Source: Methylovorus sp035565335 (GTDB lineage Bacteria > Pseudomonadota > Gammaproteobacteria > Burkholderiales > Methylophilaceae). From it: a stretch of 32,238 bases of DNA. The position numbers and the translations under genes were made by a program. This document shows, in pieces, positions 16,192-23,815 of the stretch. The first letter of the stretch is position 1. Each line of letters starts with the position of its first letter. Under the pieces are notes generated by a model. It was not told the origin of the DNA. It made no database searches and saw only the letters and a list, made by a program, of their open reading frames with translations. Location of the stretch: NCBI GenBank assembly GCA_035565335.1, contig DATMSO010000104.1, forward strand, positions 1-32,238, in the 5' to 3' direction.

Positions 16192-16743
16192 GTGGCCAAT
16201 CGATCCGTTAATCCAGAGCAAATTCTTCAACAGTCAGAGATTATCTACACTGAAGAAGATGTCAGGAATGCGATTGCCGTGCTTGCCAAGAAAATATCGG
16301 CGCGCATTGCCGGCACCGAACCGCTGGTGATGTGCGTGATGGGTGGTGCCGTTGTATTTTCAGGTCAGTTGCTGCCACAGCTCGGTTTCCCGTTGGAGTT
16401 CGATTACGTGCAGGCCAGCCGTTATCATGAAAAAACCGAGGGTGAACAACTGGTATGGACCGTTGAGCCACGGGACAATGTGCGCGGCAAAACAGTCTTG
16501 CTGCTGGATGATATTCTGGATGAAGGCCACACGCTGGCCGCCATTCGTGAAAAATGTCTGGCGCATGGTGCTGCCGAAGTGGTGATTGCCGTGCTGGTTG
16601 AAAAAGACCTTGAGCGCGTCAAACCGATACAGGCCGATTATGTTGGTTTGTCCGTGCCCAATCGCTATGTATTCGGTTGTGGCATGGATGTATATGGCTG
16701 GTGGCGTAACCTTCCTGCCATTTACGCCTTGAACGTCAACTAA
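16192..16743 (+). CDS. hpt: Hypoxanthine-guanine phosphoribosyltransferase
   Basis: 183 residues from a GTG at 16192, chosen because AAGGGG lies five bases upstream; an earlier in-frame GTG at 16153 has none. The enzyme joins hypoxanthine or guanine to PRPP, giving IMP or GMP in purine salvage. The PRPP loop VLLLDDILDEGHT (102-114) is intact, with the early CVMGGAVVFSG loop (48-58) and the purine-binding C-terminal part. The form resembles the HGPRT (about 185 residues) common in Gamma- and Betaproteobacteria. It starts 67 bases after the dehydratase gene with no terminator between, so some read-through is likely. Downstream is a structured non-coding stretch. Confidence 0.93.
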   Translation: MANRSVNPEQILQQSEIIYTEEDVRNAIAVLAKKISARIAGTEPLVMCVMGGAVVFSGQLLPQLGFPLEFDYVQASRYHEKTEGEQLVWTVEPRDNVRGKTVLLLDDILDEGHTLAAIREKCLAHGAAEVVIAVLVEKDLERVKPIQADYVGLSVPNRYVFGCGMDVYGWWRNLPAIYALNVN

Positions 16744-16760
16744 GACTTGTAACGCGTCAT

Positions 16761-16900
16761 GCGGTTGTCGACCGCCGGAATCCTCTGGCGGATTAGCTCA
16801 CAAGGGTTTAATGGCGCAGGGCGCTTATCCGCCTCTTGTTAATTCATCTGCCACAGGCTCAGCTTACCTTGGGGTGTCATCACTCGGTAATATCAAGCTG
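16761..16900 (+). other. Non-coding stretch with chained inverted repeats downstream of hpt
   Basis: Three inverted repeats share arms in series: GCGGT/ACCGC (16761-16775); CCGCC/GGCGG (16772-16791); and GGCGGATTAGC with GCTTATCCGCC (16787-16833, one mismatch). A further pair, CAGCTT/AAGCTG with inner TACC/GGTA, spans 16860-16900. Neighbouring hairpins exclude one another, as in attenuators or switch-like RNAs, but no T-run or short leader peptide is evident and no plus-strand gene follows closely. It could be the hpt 3' UTR, a degenerate intergenic repeat or a small RNA. Confidence 0.4.
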
Positions 16901-16972
16901 GGTGGTCTTCTGTATAATCAATTCGAGAATGAAACCAGCATTGATACAGCATTTATGGCCATCGGTTGGGCC

Positions 16973-17018
16973 AAAAACAAAAACGCACCGACATATGAAA
17001 TGTACAGTGCGTTTTGTT
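16973..17018 (-). terminator. Rho-independent terminator of tRNA-Leu
   Basis: AAAACGCAC (16980-16988) pairs with GTGCGTTTT (17007-17015), with an inner ACAT/ATGT pairing. Read on the minus strand the stem is followed by TTGTTTTT, the expected U-rich tail, seven bases after the tRNA 3' end. Confidence 0.82.
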
Positions 17019-17024
17019 TGTATC

Positions 17025-17109
17025 TGGTGCCCAGAAGAGGACTCGAACCTCCACACCCGAAGGCACATGGACCTGAACCATGCGCGTCTACCAATTCCGC
17101 CATCTGGGC
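17025..17109 (-). tRNA. tRNA-Leu (anticodon CAG)
   Basis: On the minus strand the 85-base sequence runs from GCCCAGA to TCTGGGC-A-CCA, a seven-base-pair acceptor stem with encoded CCA. The anticodon arm is CATGG, TTCAGGT, CCATG, giving anticodon CAG, which reads CUG. The long variable arm (around TGCCTTCGGGTG) and the T arm (GAGG-TTCGAGT-CCTC) are those of a class II leucine tRNA. CUG is the dominant leucine codon in the surrounding genes, so this is likely a major isoacceptor. It has its own promoter and terminator. Confidence 0.97.
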
Positions 17110-17141
17110 TTTCTTGATGCTTGTGCATCGAAAGAGCCGAG

Positions 17142-17169
17142 ATTTTATATCAACAAAAAAGTTTGTCAA
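17142..17169 (-). promoter_or_regulatory. Sigma-70 promoter of tRNA-Leu
   Basis: On the minus strand a perfect TTGACA (17164-17169) is followed after 16 bases by TAAAAT (17142-17147). The expected start lies near 17135, about 26 bases before the tRNA. The bases after the -10 (CTCGGCTC) are GC-rich, like the discriminators of stringently controlled stable RNA promoters. It is divergent from rnr, whose ATG is only 17 bases from the -35. Confidence 0.85.
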
Positions 17170-17185
17170 ATGGAATATTTAAAGA

Positions 17186-19630
17186 ATGAAAAAGAAATCG
17201 CGTAATGCCAGTGTAAGCCATGTCCGTAAAGCCGACCCTTATGCCAAGCGCGAAGCCGAGAATTATGCCAATCCCTTGCCTAGCCGTGAACTCATCCTCG
17301 ATGTGATGACGGAGCAAGGGGTACCCGTCAGTGTGGAACAGTTGTATGAGCTGGTCGGTATCTCCGAAGAAGAGCGTGAGATTTTTAACCGTCGCCTGAA
17401 TGCCATGGAACGTGATGGCCAAATCATGCGCAATCGTAAAGGTGCGTTGTGCATTGCCGAGAAGCTCAATCTGATTGCCGGCCGTGTGGTCGGCCATGCC
17501 GATGGCTTCGGCTTCCTGGTGCCAGACCATGGTGGTGATGACCTGTTTTTGAGCCCGCGCGAAATGTCGCAGGTGATGCATGGTGATCGCGTCATGGTGC
17601 GCCCTGCGGGCTTTGATCGCCGCGGTCGCCCGGAAGGCAAGATTGTGGAAGTGCTGGAGCGTTCGACCAAAAAGCTGGTCGGGCGCCTTATCCGTGAGCA
17701 GGGTGTCACTTTTGTTGCTGCCGAAGACAAGCGAGTCAATCAGGATATTCTGGTGCCGCCTGGGCAGGATATGAATGCGGGCGCTGGGCAGGTGGTGATG
17801 GTCGAACTGATTGAGCAGCCCTCTGCTTATGCCAAGCCTATCGGCAAGGTAGTGGAAGTGCTGGGCAATTACGCGGACTCCGGCATGGAGATCGAGATTG
17901 CCTTGCGCAAGCATCAGCTGCCGTACGAATTTTCTGCCGAAGCCGAAAAGCAGGCGGCAAAGTATCCCAAGCAGGTGCGCCCTGCGGATTACAAGGGGCG
18001 TATTGATCTGCGCGATATGCCATTGATCACCATTGACGGTGAAACTGCGCGGGATTTTGACGACGCCGTTTTTTGCGAGCCGCAAGGCAAGGGCTGGCGT
18101 CTGGTGGTGGCGATTGCTGATGTCAGCTTTTACGTCAAGCCTGGCGATGCGCTGGACAAGGATGCCTACGACCGTGGCAACTCGGTTTACTTCCCGCGCC
18201 GTGTAATCCCCATGTTGCCGGAAGCGCTGTCCAATGGCCTGTGTTCGCTGAATCCGGATGTGGAGCGCTTGTGCATGGTGTGCGATATGCAGATTGATGC
18301 ACTGGGCAAGATCAAGCGCTATGAGTTCTACCCATCGGTCATGCGTTCCAAAGCCCGCATGACCTATACCAAGGTGTTTGACATCATCAGTCACCCGGAT
18401 GGTGAATTGGCGAAAGAGTATGCATGGCTGGTGCCGCATATCGACCATCTTTACAGTCTCTACAAAATCTTGCTCAAGGCCAGAGAAAAGCGCGGTGCGA
18501 TTGAGTTCGAGAGCACCGAGACGCTGATGATCTTCAACGATAATGGCAAGATTGACCGTATTGAAGCAGTGACGCGCAATGAGGCCCATCGCTTGATTGA
18601 AGAGTGCATGCTGGCGGCCAATGTCTGCTCTGCTGACTTTTTGATCCAGCACGAGCAGCCTGGCCTGTACCGTATTCATGAAGGCCCCACCCCCGAGAAG
18701 CTGGAAGCATTGCGCACCTTCCTGGGTGAGTTCGGTTTTGGGGTGGGCGGAGGCGATACGCCGCATGCCAAGGATTACGGCAAAGTGATTTCGCGCATCA
18801 AGGGCCGTCCGGATGAGCAGCTGCTGCAGACCGTGTTGCTGCGCTCCATGCAGCAAGCGGTGTATAGCCCGGACAATGTCGGCCATTTTGGTCTGGCATA
18901 CGAGGCCTATACTCACTTTACTTCGCCTATCCGCCGCTACCCGGACTTGCTGGTGCACCGTGCCATCAAGGCCGTGCTGAATGGCGAACGCTACAAGGCG
19001 GGCGACTGGCAGGCGCTGGGGCAGCATTGCTCCATGACCGAACGCCGTGCCGATGATGCCACGCGCGATGTGCAGGCCTGGCTCAAGTGCTATTACATGC
19101 AGGACAAAATCGGCGAGGAGTTTGCCGGTACCGTGGCCGGGGTGACCAGTTTTGGTCTTTTCGTGGCGCTGGATGGCATTTTTGTCGAAGGTCTTTTGCA
19201 TGTGACCGAACTGGGCAATGACTACTTCATCTACGACAAGACCCGCCACGAAATGGCCGGCGAGCGTACCGGAGTCAAATACCGTCTCGGTGATCGCCTG
19301 CGCGTCAAGATCAGCCGCGTGGACCTCGAAGTCAGCCGTATTGATTTTGTGCTGGCCTCGTCAGACAAGGCAAAAAATACCGTGCCGGATGAAGCCTTTG
19401 CGCAAGAGGGTGGGGCAGATGGTGATACAATTCGCCTCGCCAAGCCGCGCCGTTCTGCTGATCGCAAGCCCGCCAGCAGTGAAGGTGCCCGACCGCGTAC
19501 AGCCGCCAAACCTTCGCGCAGCAAGTCGGCCGCCAAACCGGCGGGCAAGCCGAGAAAAAGCAGCGCATCCAAGCCTGGCGCCAAATCGGGCGCCAAGGTG
19601 TCCTCCCGTAAAACAAGTAAAAGGTCATAA
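17186..19630 (+). CDS. rnr: Ribonuclease R
   Basis: 814 residues, matching RNase R (E. coli 813). This processive 3'-5' exoribonuclease degrades structured RNA, defective rRNA and trans-translated messages. Domain order is an N-terminal helix-turn-helix-like region, two cold-shock domains (about 75-235), the RNB catalytic domain, an S1 domain (about 645-730) and a basic tail. The catalytic acidic residues are D284, D290, D292 and D293 in IDGETARDFDDAV, with the same spacing as E. coli D272/D278/D280/D281. The tail (about 754-814) is unusually rich in Lys, Ala, Ser and Pro. The ATG follows TTTAAAGA, a weak ribosome binding site. rlmB follows after six bases, the common rnr-rlmB order. Confidence 0.97.
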   Translation: MKKKSRNASVSHVRKADPYAKREAENYANPLPSRELILDVMTEQGVPVSVEQLYELVGISEEEREIFNRRLNAMERDGQIMRNRKGALCIAEKLNLIAGRVVGHADGFGFLVPDHGGDDLFLSPREMSQVMHGDRVMVRPAGFDRRGRPEGKIVEVLERSTKKLVGRLIREQGVTFVAAEDKRVNQDILVPPGQDMNAGAGQVVMVELIEQPSAYAKPIGKVVEVLGNYADSGMEIEIALRKHQLPYEFSAEAEKQAAKYPKQVRPADYKGRIDLRDMPLITIDGETARDFDDAVFCEPQGKGWRLVVAIADVSFYVKPGDALDKDAYDRGNSVYFPRRVIPMLPEALSNGLCSLNPDVERLCMVCDMQIDALGKIKRYEFYPSVMRSKARMTYTKVFDIISHPDGELAKEYAWLVPHIDHLYSLYKILLKAREKRGAIEFESTETLMIFNDNGKIDRIEAVTRNEAHRLIEECMLAANVCSADFLIQHEQPGLYRIHEGPTPEKLEALRTFLGEFGFGVGGGDTPHAKDYGKVISRIKGRPDEQLLQTVLLRSMQQAVYSPDNVGHFGLAYEAYTHFTSPIRRYPDLLVHRAIKAVLNGERYKAGDWQALGQHCSMTERRADDATRDVQAWLKCYYMQDKIGEEFAGTVAGVTSFGLFVALDGIFVEGLLHVTELGNDYFIYDKTRHEMAGERTGVKYRLGDRLRVKISRVDLEVSRIDFVLASSDKAKNTVPDEAFAQEGGADGDTIRLAKPRRSADRKPASSEGARPRTAAKPSRSKSAAKPAGKPRKSSASKPGAKSGAKVSSRKTSKRS

Positions 19631-19636
19631 GTTGTA

Positions 19637-20386
19637 ATGAGTGATAGCCGTATATTGTTTGGATTTCATGCCGTCCTGAGCCGCATGCGCCAGCATGCTG
19701 CCAGTGTGCAGGAAATTCTGATCGACAAAGACCGGGTGGATGCCCGCATGAAAGATCTGATCAATCTCGCCGAAGGTGCCTCTGTGCGCCTGATGCAGGT
19801 GGAGCGTTCCCGTCTAGATGGCATGGCCGGTGCCAATGGTCGCCATCAGGGCGTGATTGCGCGCGTGGTGGATACGCCGATTCCTTACAAGGATATCCAC
19901 GATATCCTGGAGTCGGATCTTACCGAGCCGCCATTTTTCCTGGTGCTGGATGGCGTGGAAGATCCGCATAATCTGGGCGCCTGCCTGCGCGTGGCAGATG
20001 CCATGGGCGTGCATGCCGTGATTGCCCCCAAGGATAGAGCTGCAGGGTTGAATGCGACCGTGCGTAAGGTGGCATGCGGCGCTGCCGAAACCATTCCTTT
20101 CATCGCCGTGACCAATTTGGCGCGTACCCTGCGCGAGTTGCAGGAGGCCGGTGTGTTTGTGGTGGGTGCCGCCGCGGAGGCGCCAGGCAATCTGTTCACC
20201 ACCAAGCTGGATGGCCCGCTGGCACTGGTGCTGGGTGCTGAAGGCGATGGATTGCGCCGCCTGACTGCCGAAACCTGCGATACGCTGGTCAGTATTCCTA
20301 TGTTCGGTTCGGTGGAAAGCTTGAATGTGTCCGTCGCCAGCGGTATCTGCCTCTATGAGGCAAGGCGCCAGCGTAACGCGAAGTAA
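19637..20386 (+). CDS. rlmB: 23S rRNA (guanosine-2251-2'-O)-methyltransferase RlmB
   Basis: 249 residues (E. coli 243). A SPOUT methyltransferase that 2'-O-methylates G2251 in the ribosomal P loop using SAM. The N-terminal substrate-binding domain starts ILFGFHAVLSRMRQ. The SpoU motifs are DPHNLGACLRVADA (motif 1), LVLGAEGDGLRRL (motif 2) and SVESLNVSVASGICLYE (motif 3, forming the knot). It is separated from rnr by six bases with no clear ribosome binding site, so translation probably depends on coupling to rnr. A strong terminator follows. Confidence 0.97.
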   Translation: MSDSRILFGFHAVLSRMRQHAASVQEILIDKDRVDARMKDLINLAEGASVRLMQVERSRLDGMAGANGRHQGVIARVVDTPIPYKDIHDILESDLTEPPFFLVLDGVEDPHNLGACLRVADAMGVHAVIAPKDRAAGLNATVRKVACGAAETIPFIAVTNLARTLRELQEAGVFVVGAAAEAPGNLFTTKLDGPLALVLGAEGDGLRRLTAETCDTLVSIPMFGSVESLNVSVASGICLYEARRQRNAK

Positions 20387-20413
20387 GCGGGCTTCACCTG
20401 TAAACAAGAGTCT

Positions 20414-20454
20414 CCCGCCCGGCAAGGCTGGATTTTGCCGCGTGGGTTTATTTT
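20414..20454 (+). terminator. Rho-independent terminator after rnr-rlmB
   Basis: CCCGC and CGGCAA pair with TTGCCG and GTGGG across one C-C mismatch (one G-T pair), followed by TTTATTTT. It lies 27 bases after the rlmB stop and separates this unit from ndk. Confidence 0.8.
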
Positions 20455-20458
20455 AAAC

Positions 20459-20467
20459 TGCTAAAAT
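20459..20467 (+). promoter_or_regulatory. Extended -10 promoter for ndk
   Basis: TG-C-TAAAAT is an extended -10 element, the same form as before typA. Transcription would start near 20474, giving a leader of about 39 bases. It overlaps the terminal U-tract region of the preceding terminator and coincides with an inverted repeat. No good -35 is visible. Confidence 0.5.
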
Positions 20468-20477
20468 GCTATTTTAG
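20461..20477 (+). repeat. Perfect inverted repeat over the ndk promoter
   Basis: CTAAAAT, GCT, ATTTTAG: a perfect seven-base inverted repeat with a three-base centre covering the -10 and the expected start site. The geometry would suit an operator for a dimeric repressor, but AT-rich palindromes also arise by chance. Confidence 0.5.
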
Positions 20478-20512
20478 TCGGTTTTTCGTAGTGTTAATTT
20501 TTTGGAGCTATC

Positions 20513-20938
20513 ATGGCTGTTGAACGTACCCTTTCCATTATCAAACCCGATGCTGTTGCCAAGAACGTAATTGGCAAGATCTACACCCGCTTTGAAGATG
20601 CTGGCCTGAAGATTGTTGCTTCGCGCCTGGCACAACTGTCGCAAGCTGAAGCTGAAGGCTTCTACGCTGTGCACAAAGAGCGTCCTTTCTTTGCAGACCT
20701 GGTCAAGTTCATGATCTCCGGTCCTGTAGTTATCCAAGTTCTGGAAGGCGAAAACGCAGTTCTGGCACATCGCGACCTGATGGGCGCGACTGATCCAAAG
20801 AAGGCAGCGCCAGGCACCATCCGCGCTGACTTCGCTGAAAGCATCGATGCTAACGCCGTGCACGGTAGTGATTCTGTTGAGAATGCTGCGATTGAAATCG
20901 CTTACTTCTTCCCGGCTTCGCAAGTTCACAGCCGCTAA
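20513..20938 (+). CDS. ndk: Nucleoside diphosphate kinase
   Basis: 141 residues, the standard length. Ndk transfers the gamma phosphate from ATP to other NDPs through a phosphohistidine, balancing NTP and dNTP pools. The catalytic histidine is H117 in NAVHGSDS, and the N-terminal RTLSIIKPDAV and central RHLM-like HRDLMGATDP blocks match the family. TTGGAG lies seven bases before the ATG, a strong ribosome binding site, consistent with high expression. It heads the ndk-to-der series, and rlmN follows after six bases. Confidence 0.98.
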   Translation: MAVERTLSIIKPDAVAKNVIGKIYTRFEDAGLKIVASRLAQLSQAEAEGFYAVHKERPFFADLVKFMISGPVVIQVLEGENAVLAHRDLMGATDPKKAAPGTIRADFAESIDANAVHGSDSVENAAIEIAYFFPASQVHSR

Positions 20939-20944
20939 GTTGCA

Positions 20945-22048
20945 ATGACCGTCAATCTGCTCAATTACAGCCAGCCTCAACTTGCCGAGTATTTCCACGG
21001 CATGGGCGAAAAGCCTTTTCGCGCCAAACAGTTGATGCGCTGGATGCATCACTTCGGGGTGCATGATTTTGATCAGATGACGGATATTGCCAAATCGCTG
21101 CGCGACAAGCTGAAAGACCAGGCGGTCATTACGCCGCCTGGTATCAAACTTGAGCAGATTTCTGAAGACGGCACTCGTAAATGGCTGATCGATGCTGGTA
21201 CAGGGAATGGGGTGGAAACCGTATTCATCCCCGAAGCCGAACGCGGTACGCTATGTGTCTCTTCACAAGTCGGTTGTGCGCTGGAATGTACCTTTTGCTC
21301 CACGGGGCGTCAGGGCTTCAATCGTAATCTTACCGTATCTGAAATCATCGGCCAGCTCTGGGTTGCCAACAAAGCGCTCGGGCGCGACCCCAAAGGTGAT
21401 CGCATCATCAGCAATGTGGTGATGATGGGCATGGGCGAGCCGCTGGCCAATTTCGACAACGTGGTCACGGCATTGAATATCATGCTGGATGATTCCGCAT
21501 ATGGCTTGAGCCGCCGTCGGGTCACTGTGTCCACCTCCGGCATAGTGCCTGCCATGGATCGCTTGCGTGAAGCCTGTCCGGTGGCGCTTGCGGTGTCATT
21601 GCATGCTCCCAACGATGCCCTGCGTGATGTGATTGTGCCCATTAACAAGAAATACCCGATCAAGGAGTTGATGGCAGCTTGCCAGCGCTATCTTGAAAAG
21701 GCCCCGCGCGACTTTGTGACGTTTGAATATGTCATGCTGGATGGTGTGAATGACACGGTTGAACACGCGCGCCAGTTGCTGGATATCGTGCGCGATGTGC
21801 CATGCAAATTTAACCTCATTCCATTCAATCCGTTCCCGAATAGTGGTTACGACACCTCGAAGCCCGAGGCGATACGCCGCTTCCGCGATGTTCTGATGCA
21901 GGCCGATTATGTGGTGACCACCCGCAAGACCCGTGGCGATGATATTGATGCCGCCTGTGGTCAGTTGGCAGGCAAGGTGCAAGACAAAACCAAACGGACC
22001 GAACGCAATAAAGTCATGCAGGTGATATCGGTGGAGAAAACAGTTTGA
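20945..22048 (+). CDS. rlmN: Dual-specificity rRNA/tRNA adenine-C2 methyltransferase RlmN
   Basis: 367 residues. A radical SAM enzyme that methylates C2 of A2503 in 23S rRNA and A37 in some tRNAs. The cluster cysteines are C111, C115 and C118 in GCALECTFCSTG; C338 in DAACGQLAG is the C-terminal cysteine that carries the methyl group in the mechanism. The MGMGEP and STSGIVP blocks are also present. It is six bases after ndk with no visible ribosome binding site, implying coupling. The TGA overlaps the TTG start of pilW. Confidence 0.97.
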   Translation: MTVNLLNYSQPQLAEYFHGMGEKPFRAKQLMRWMHHFGVHDFDQMTDIAKSLRDKLKDQAVITPPGIKLEQISEDGTRKWLIDAGTGNGVETVFIPEAERGTLCVSSQVGCALECTFCSTGRQGFNRNLTVSEIIGQLWVANKALGRDPKGDRIISNVVMMGMGEPLANFDNVVTALNIMLDDSAYGLSRRRVTVSTSGIVPAMDRLREACPVALAVSLHAPNDALRDVIVPINKKYPIKELMAACQRYLEKAPRDFVTFEYVMLDGVNDTVEHARQLLDIVRDVPCKFNLIPFNPFPNSGYDTSKPEAIRRFRDVLMQADYVVTTRKTRGDDIDAACGQLAGKVQDKTKRTERNKVMQVISVEKTV

Positions 22049-22800
22049 AACGTTGGCTGATGGTAGTGTTAATCGGCCTGGCTGGATGTGCTGAGCAACA
22101 GGCCCAGCCTTACAGTGCTGGCGAAACCAGTGCGCGTGAGCGTGCGCGGGTGCATACGGAGCTGGGTGCGGGTTATTTTGCTCAGAATCAGATGGCAATT
22201 GCACTGGAAGAATTTACAGAAGCCATACGTATTGATGGTAACTATGCTATGGCTTATAACGGGCTGGGCTTGGTATACGGTGCGTTGAGGGAAGATGCCA
22301 AGGCCGACAGCAACTTCAAGCGTTCCCTGCAGATTGAGCCCAATAATTCCGAATCGCGCAATAACTACGGTTCTTTCCTGTGCTCGCGTAATCGTATTGA
22401 TGAGTCCATCGTGCAATTTACCGAGGCGGTTAAAAATCCGCTATATGCCACTCCAGGCGTTGCCTACATGAATGCCGGCATTTGCGCCCTCAAGAAAAAA
22501 GACGAAAAGTCTGCCGAGACGTATTTGGAAAAGGCCCTGCAGGCCCAGCCCTTGCTGCAAACTGCCGCTTATCAGCTGGCGACCATCCAGTTCAATCGTG
22601 GCCAGGTGGGTATTGCACGCAATACCCTGAAAAATGCGCTGATCAATAATCCCGGTCCGGATACCTTGTGGCTGGGCATACGCATTGAACGCATCCTCGG
22701 TGATCGCGATGCAGAAGCAAGCTATGCCTTGCTGCTGCGTAAAAAATACCCAAACTCCGAACAAACCAAGGCACTTCTTTCAGGGCAACAATCGCAATGA
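22045..22800 (+). CDS. pilW: Type IV pilus biogenesis lipoprotein PilW/PilF (TPR)
   Basis: 251 residues. It starts at a TTG (22045) overlapping the rlmN stop (TTGA), with GGAG eight bases upstream. The N-terminus is a lipoprotein signal with lipobox LAGC, Cys15. The rest is TPR repeats (HTELGAGYFAQNQMAIALEEFTEA, AYNGLGLVYGALREDAKAD and others). PilW/PilF is the outer-membrane pilotin that helps PilQ secretin assembly and pilus stability. This position between rlmN and rodZ is conserved in many Gamma- and Betaproteobacteria. Other pil genes are not in this window. Confidence 0.92.
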   Translation: MKRWLMVVLIGLAGCAEQQAQPYSAGETSARERARVHTELGAGYFAQNQMAIALEEFTEAIRIDGNYAMAYNGLGLVYGALREDAKADSNFKRSLQIEPNNSESRNNYGSFLCSRNRIDESIVQFTEAVKNPLYATPGVAYMNAGICALKKKDEKSAETYLEKALQAQPLLQTAAYQLATIQFNRGQVGIARNTLKNALINNPGPDTLWLGIRIERILGDRDAEASYALLLRKKYPNSEQTKALLSGQQSQ

Positions 22801-23813
22801 CGGAAACCACTCCAGTAACACCTGATACGCAAGACACCGTAACGAACGGGTCTTTTACAGCATCGTCCATTGGCGCCACCTTGCGTGCCGCTCGGGAACA
22901 AAAAGGCTTAACTGTCGCTGACATTCATGCGCGCCTGCGCATCAGTGAGCGGCAGATACATGCCATTGAAACCGATGATTTTTCATTGCTACCAGAACCT
23001 ACCATTACGCGTGGTTTCATTCGCAATTACGCCAAGTTTCTGGAGATGGATGCAGAGCCTTTGCTGGCTGCTTACCGTGCGCAAACCCCGTCGGAAGAGC
23101 AGAAAAACATCAGTATTCCCTCAGCTAATATCCCGATTTCGCAGTCGCGTACTACGGATTGGAAAAAGTATATCTATGCCAGCGTCCTGGTGCTGCTGGG
23201 TGCAGGTGTCTGGCTTTTGTATGATGAGAATCTGATTCCGAAAATCCCCGATTTTCACCTGGGCAACACCAGTACGGAAGTCACTCCTGCTAAGGAAGAA
23301 ACCCTGCCGCAAGCTGCGTTGCCCGCCGCTGAGCGTGAGGCTGCGGCGCTTCCTGCTCAAGGCGAAGCGTTTGCGCTTCCACCTGAGCAAGTATCCGAGC
23401 CCGCGAGTGCAGCACCGGCTGCTGAGTCACAGGTGCCTGCCGCTCCTACTCCGGCTGCATCCGCTACACCGCAACCAGCTACTGCGCAACCCGCTACGAC
23501 GCCTCAGCCAGCGCCTGCTGCCACACCGGCCCCATCTGCGCCGAGCAGCGCGGCTGCCCCCAGTGCTGCAGTAGCCATGCACAAGGTGCGCCTGGTGTTT
23601 ACCGAGGATAGCTGGGTTAGCATTATCGATCGCCATGGCAAAGAGATTTTCAATAAAACCAAGCGCGCCGGTAGTGAAGACGCGGTTGAGGGAGAGCCAC
23701 CTCTGAAGGTGACCATCGGCAATGCTGCTGGTAGCCAATTGATTTATGACGATAAGCCGGTGGATACCACGCCATATAACCGGCTCAATGTAGTTCGCAT
23801 TACACTGGAGTAA
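22797..23813 (+). CDS. rodZ: Cell-shape protein RodZ (HTH, membrane segment, DUF4115)
   Basis: 338 residues. A cytoplasmic Cro/CI-type helix-turn-helix (about 25-90, IGATLRAAREQKGLTVADIH) that in RodZ binds MreB, a membrane segment (about 126-142), a long Pro/Ala-rich periplasmic linker (about 165-260) and a C-terminal DUF4115 domain (about 262-338, KVRLVFTEDSWVSIIDRHGKEI). RodZ links the MreB cytoskeleton to cell-wall synthesis. The ATG overlaps the pilW stop (ATGA). The linker is highly repetitive in Pro-Ala-Thr and probably varies in length between strains. Confidence 0.94.
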   Translation: MTETTPVTPDTQDTVTNGSFTASSIGATLRAAREQKGLTVADIHARLRISERQIHAIETDDFSLLPEPTITRGFIRNYAKFLEMDAEPLLAAYRAQTPSEEQKNISIPSANIPISQSRTTDWKKYIYASVLVLLGAGVWLLYDENLIPKIPDFHLGNTSTEVTPAKEETLPQAALPAAEREAAALPAQGEAFALPPEQVSEPASAAPAAESQVPAAPTPAASATPQPATAQPATTPQPAPAATPAPSAPSSAAAPSAAVAMHKVRLVFTEDSWVSIIDRHGKEIFNKTKRAGSEDAVEGEPPLKVTIGNAAGSQLIYDDKPVDTTPYNRLNVVRITLE

Positions 23814-23815
23814 TC

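Noticed and set aside
16811..17182. Open frames across the hpt-rnr gap
   Set aside because: They run through the tRNA-Leu gene and its terminator, have no good start signals and encode no recognisable protein.
17150..19249. 699-codon open frame antisense to rnr
   Set aside because: Same cause: codon usage of rnr leaves the opposite frame open. The peptide is His/Gln/Ala-rich low-information sequence, and rnr domains are complete on the other strand.
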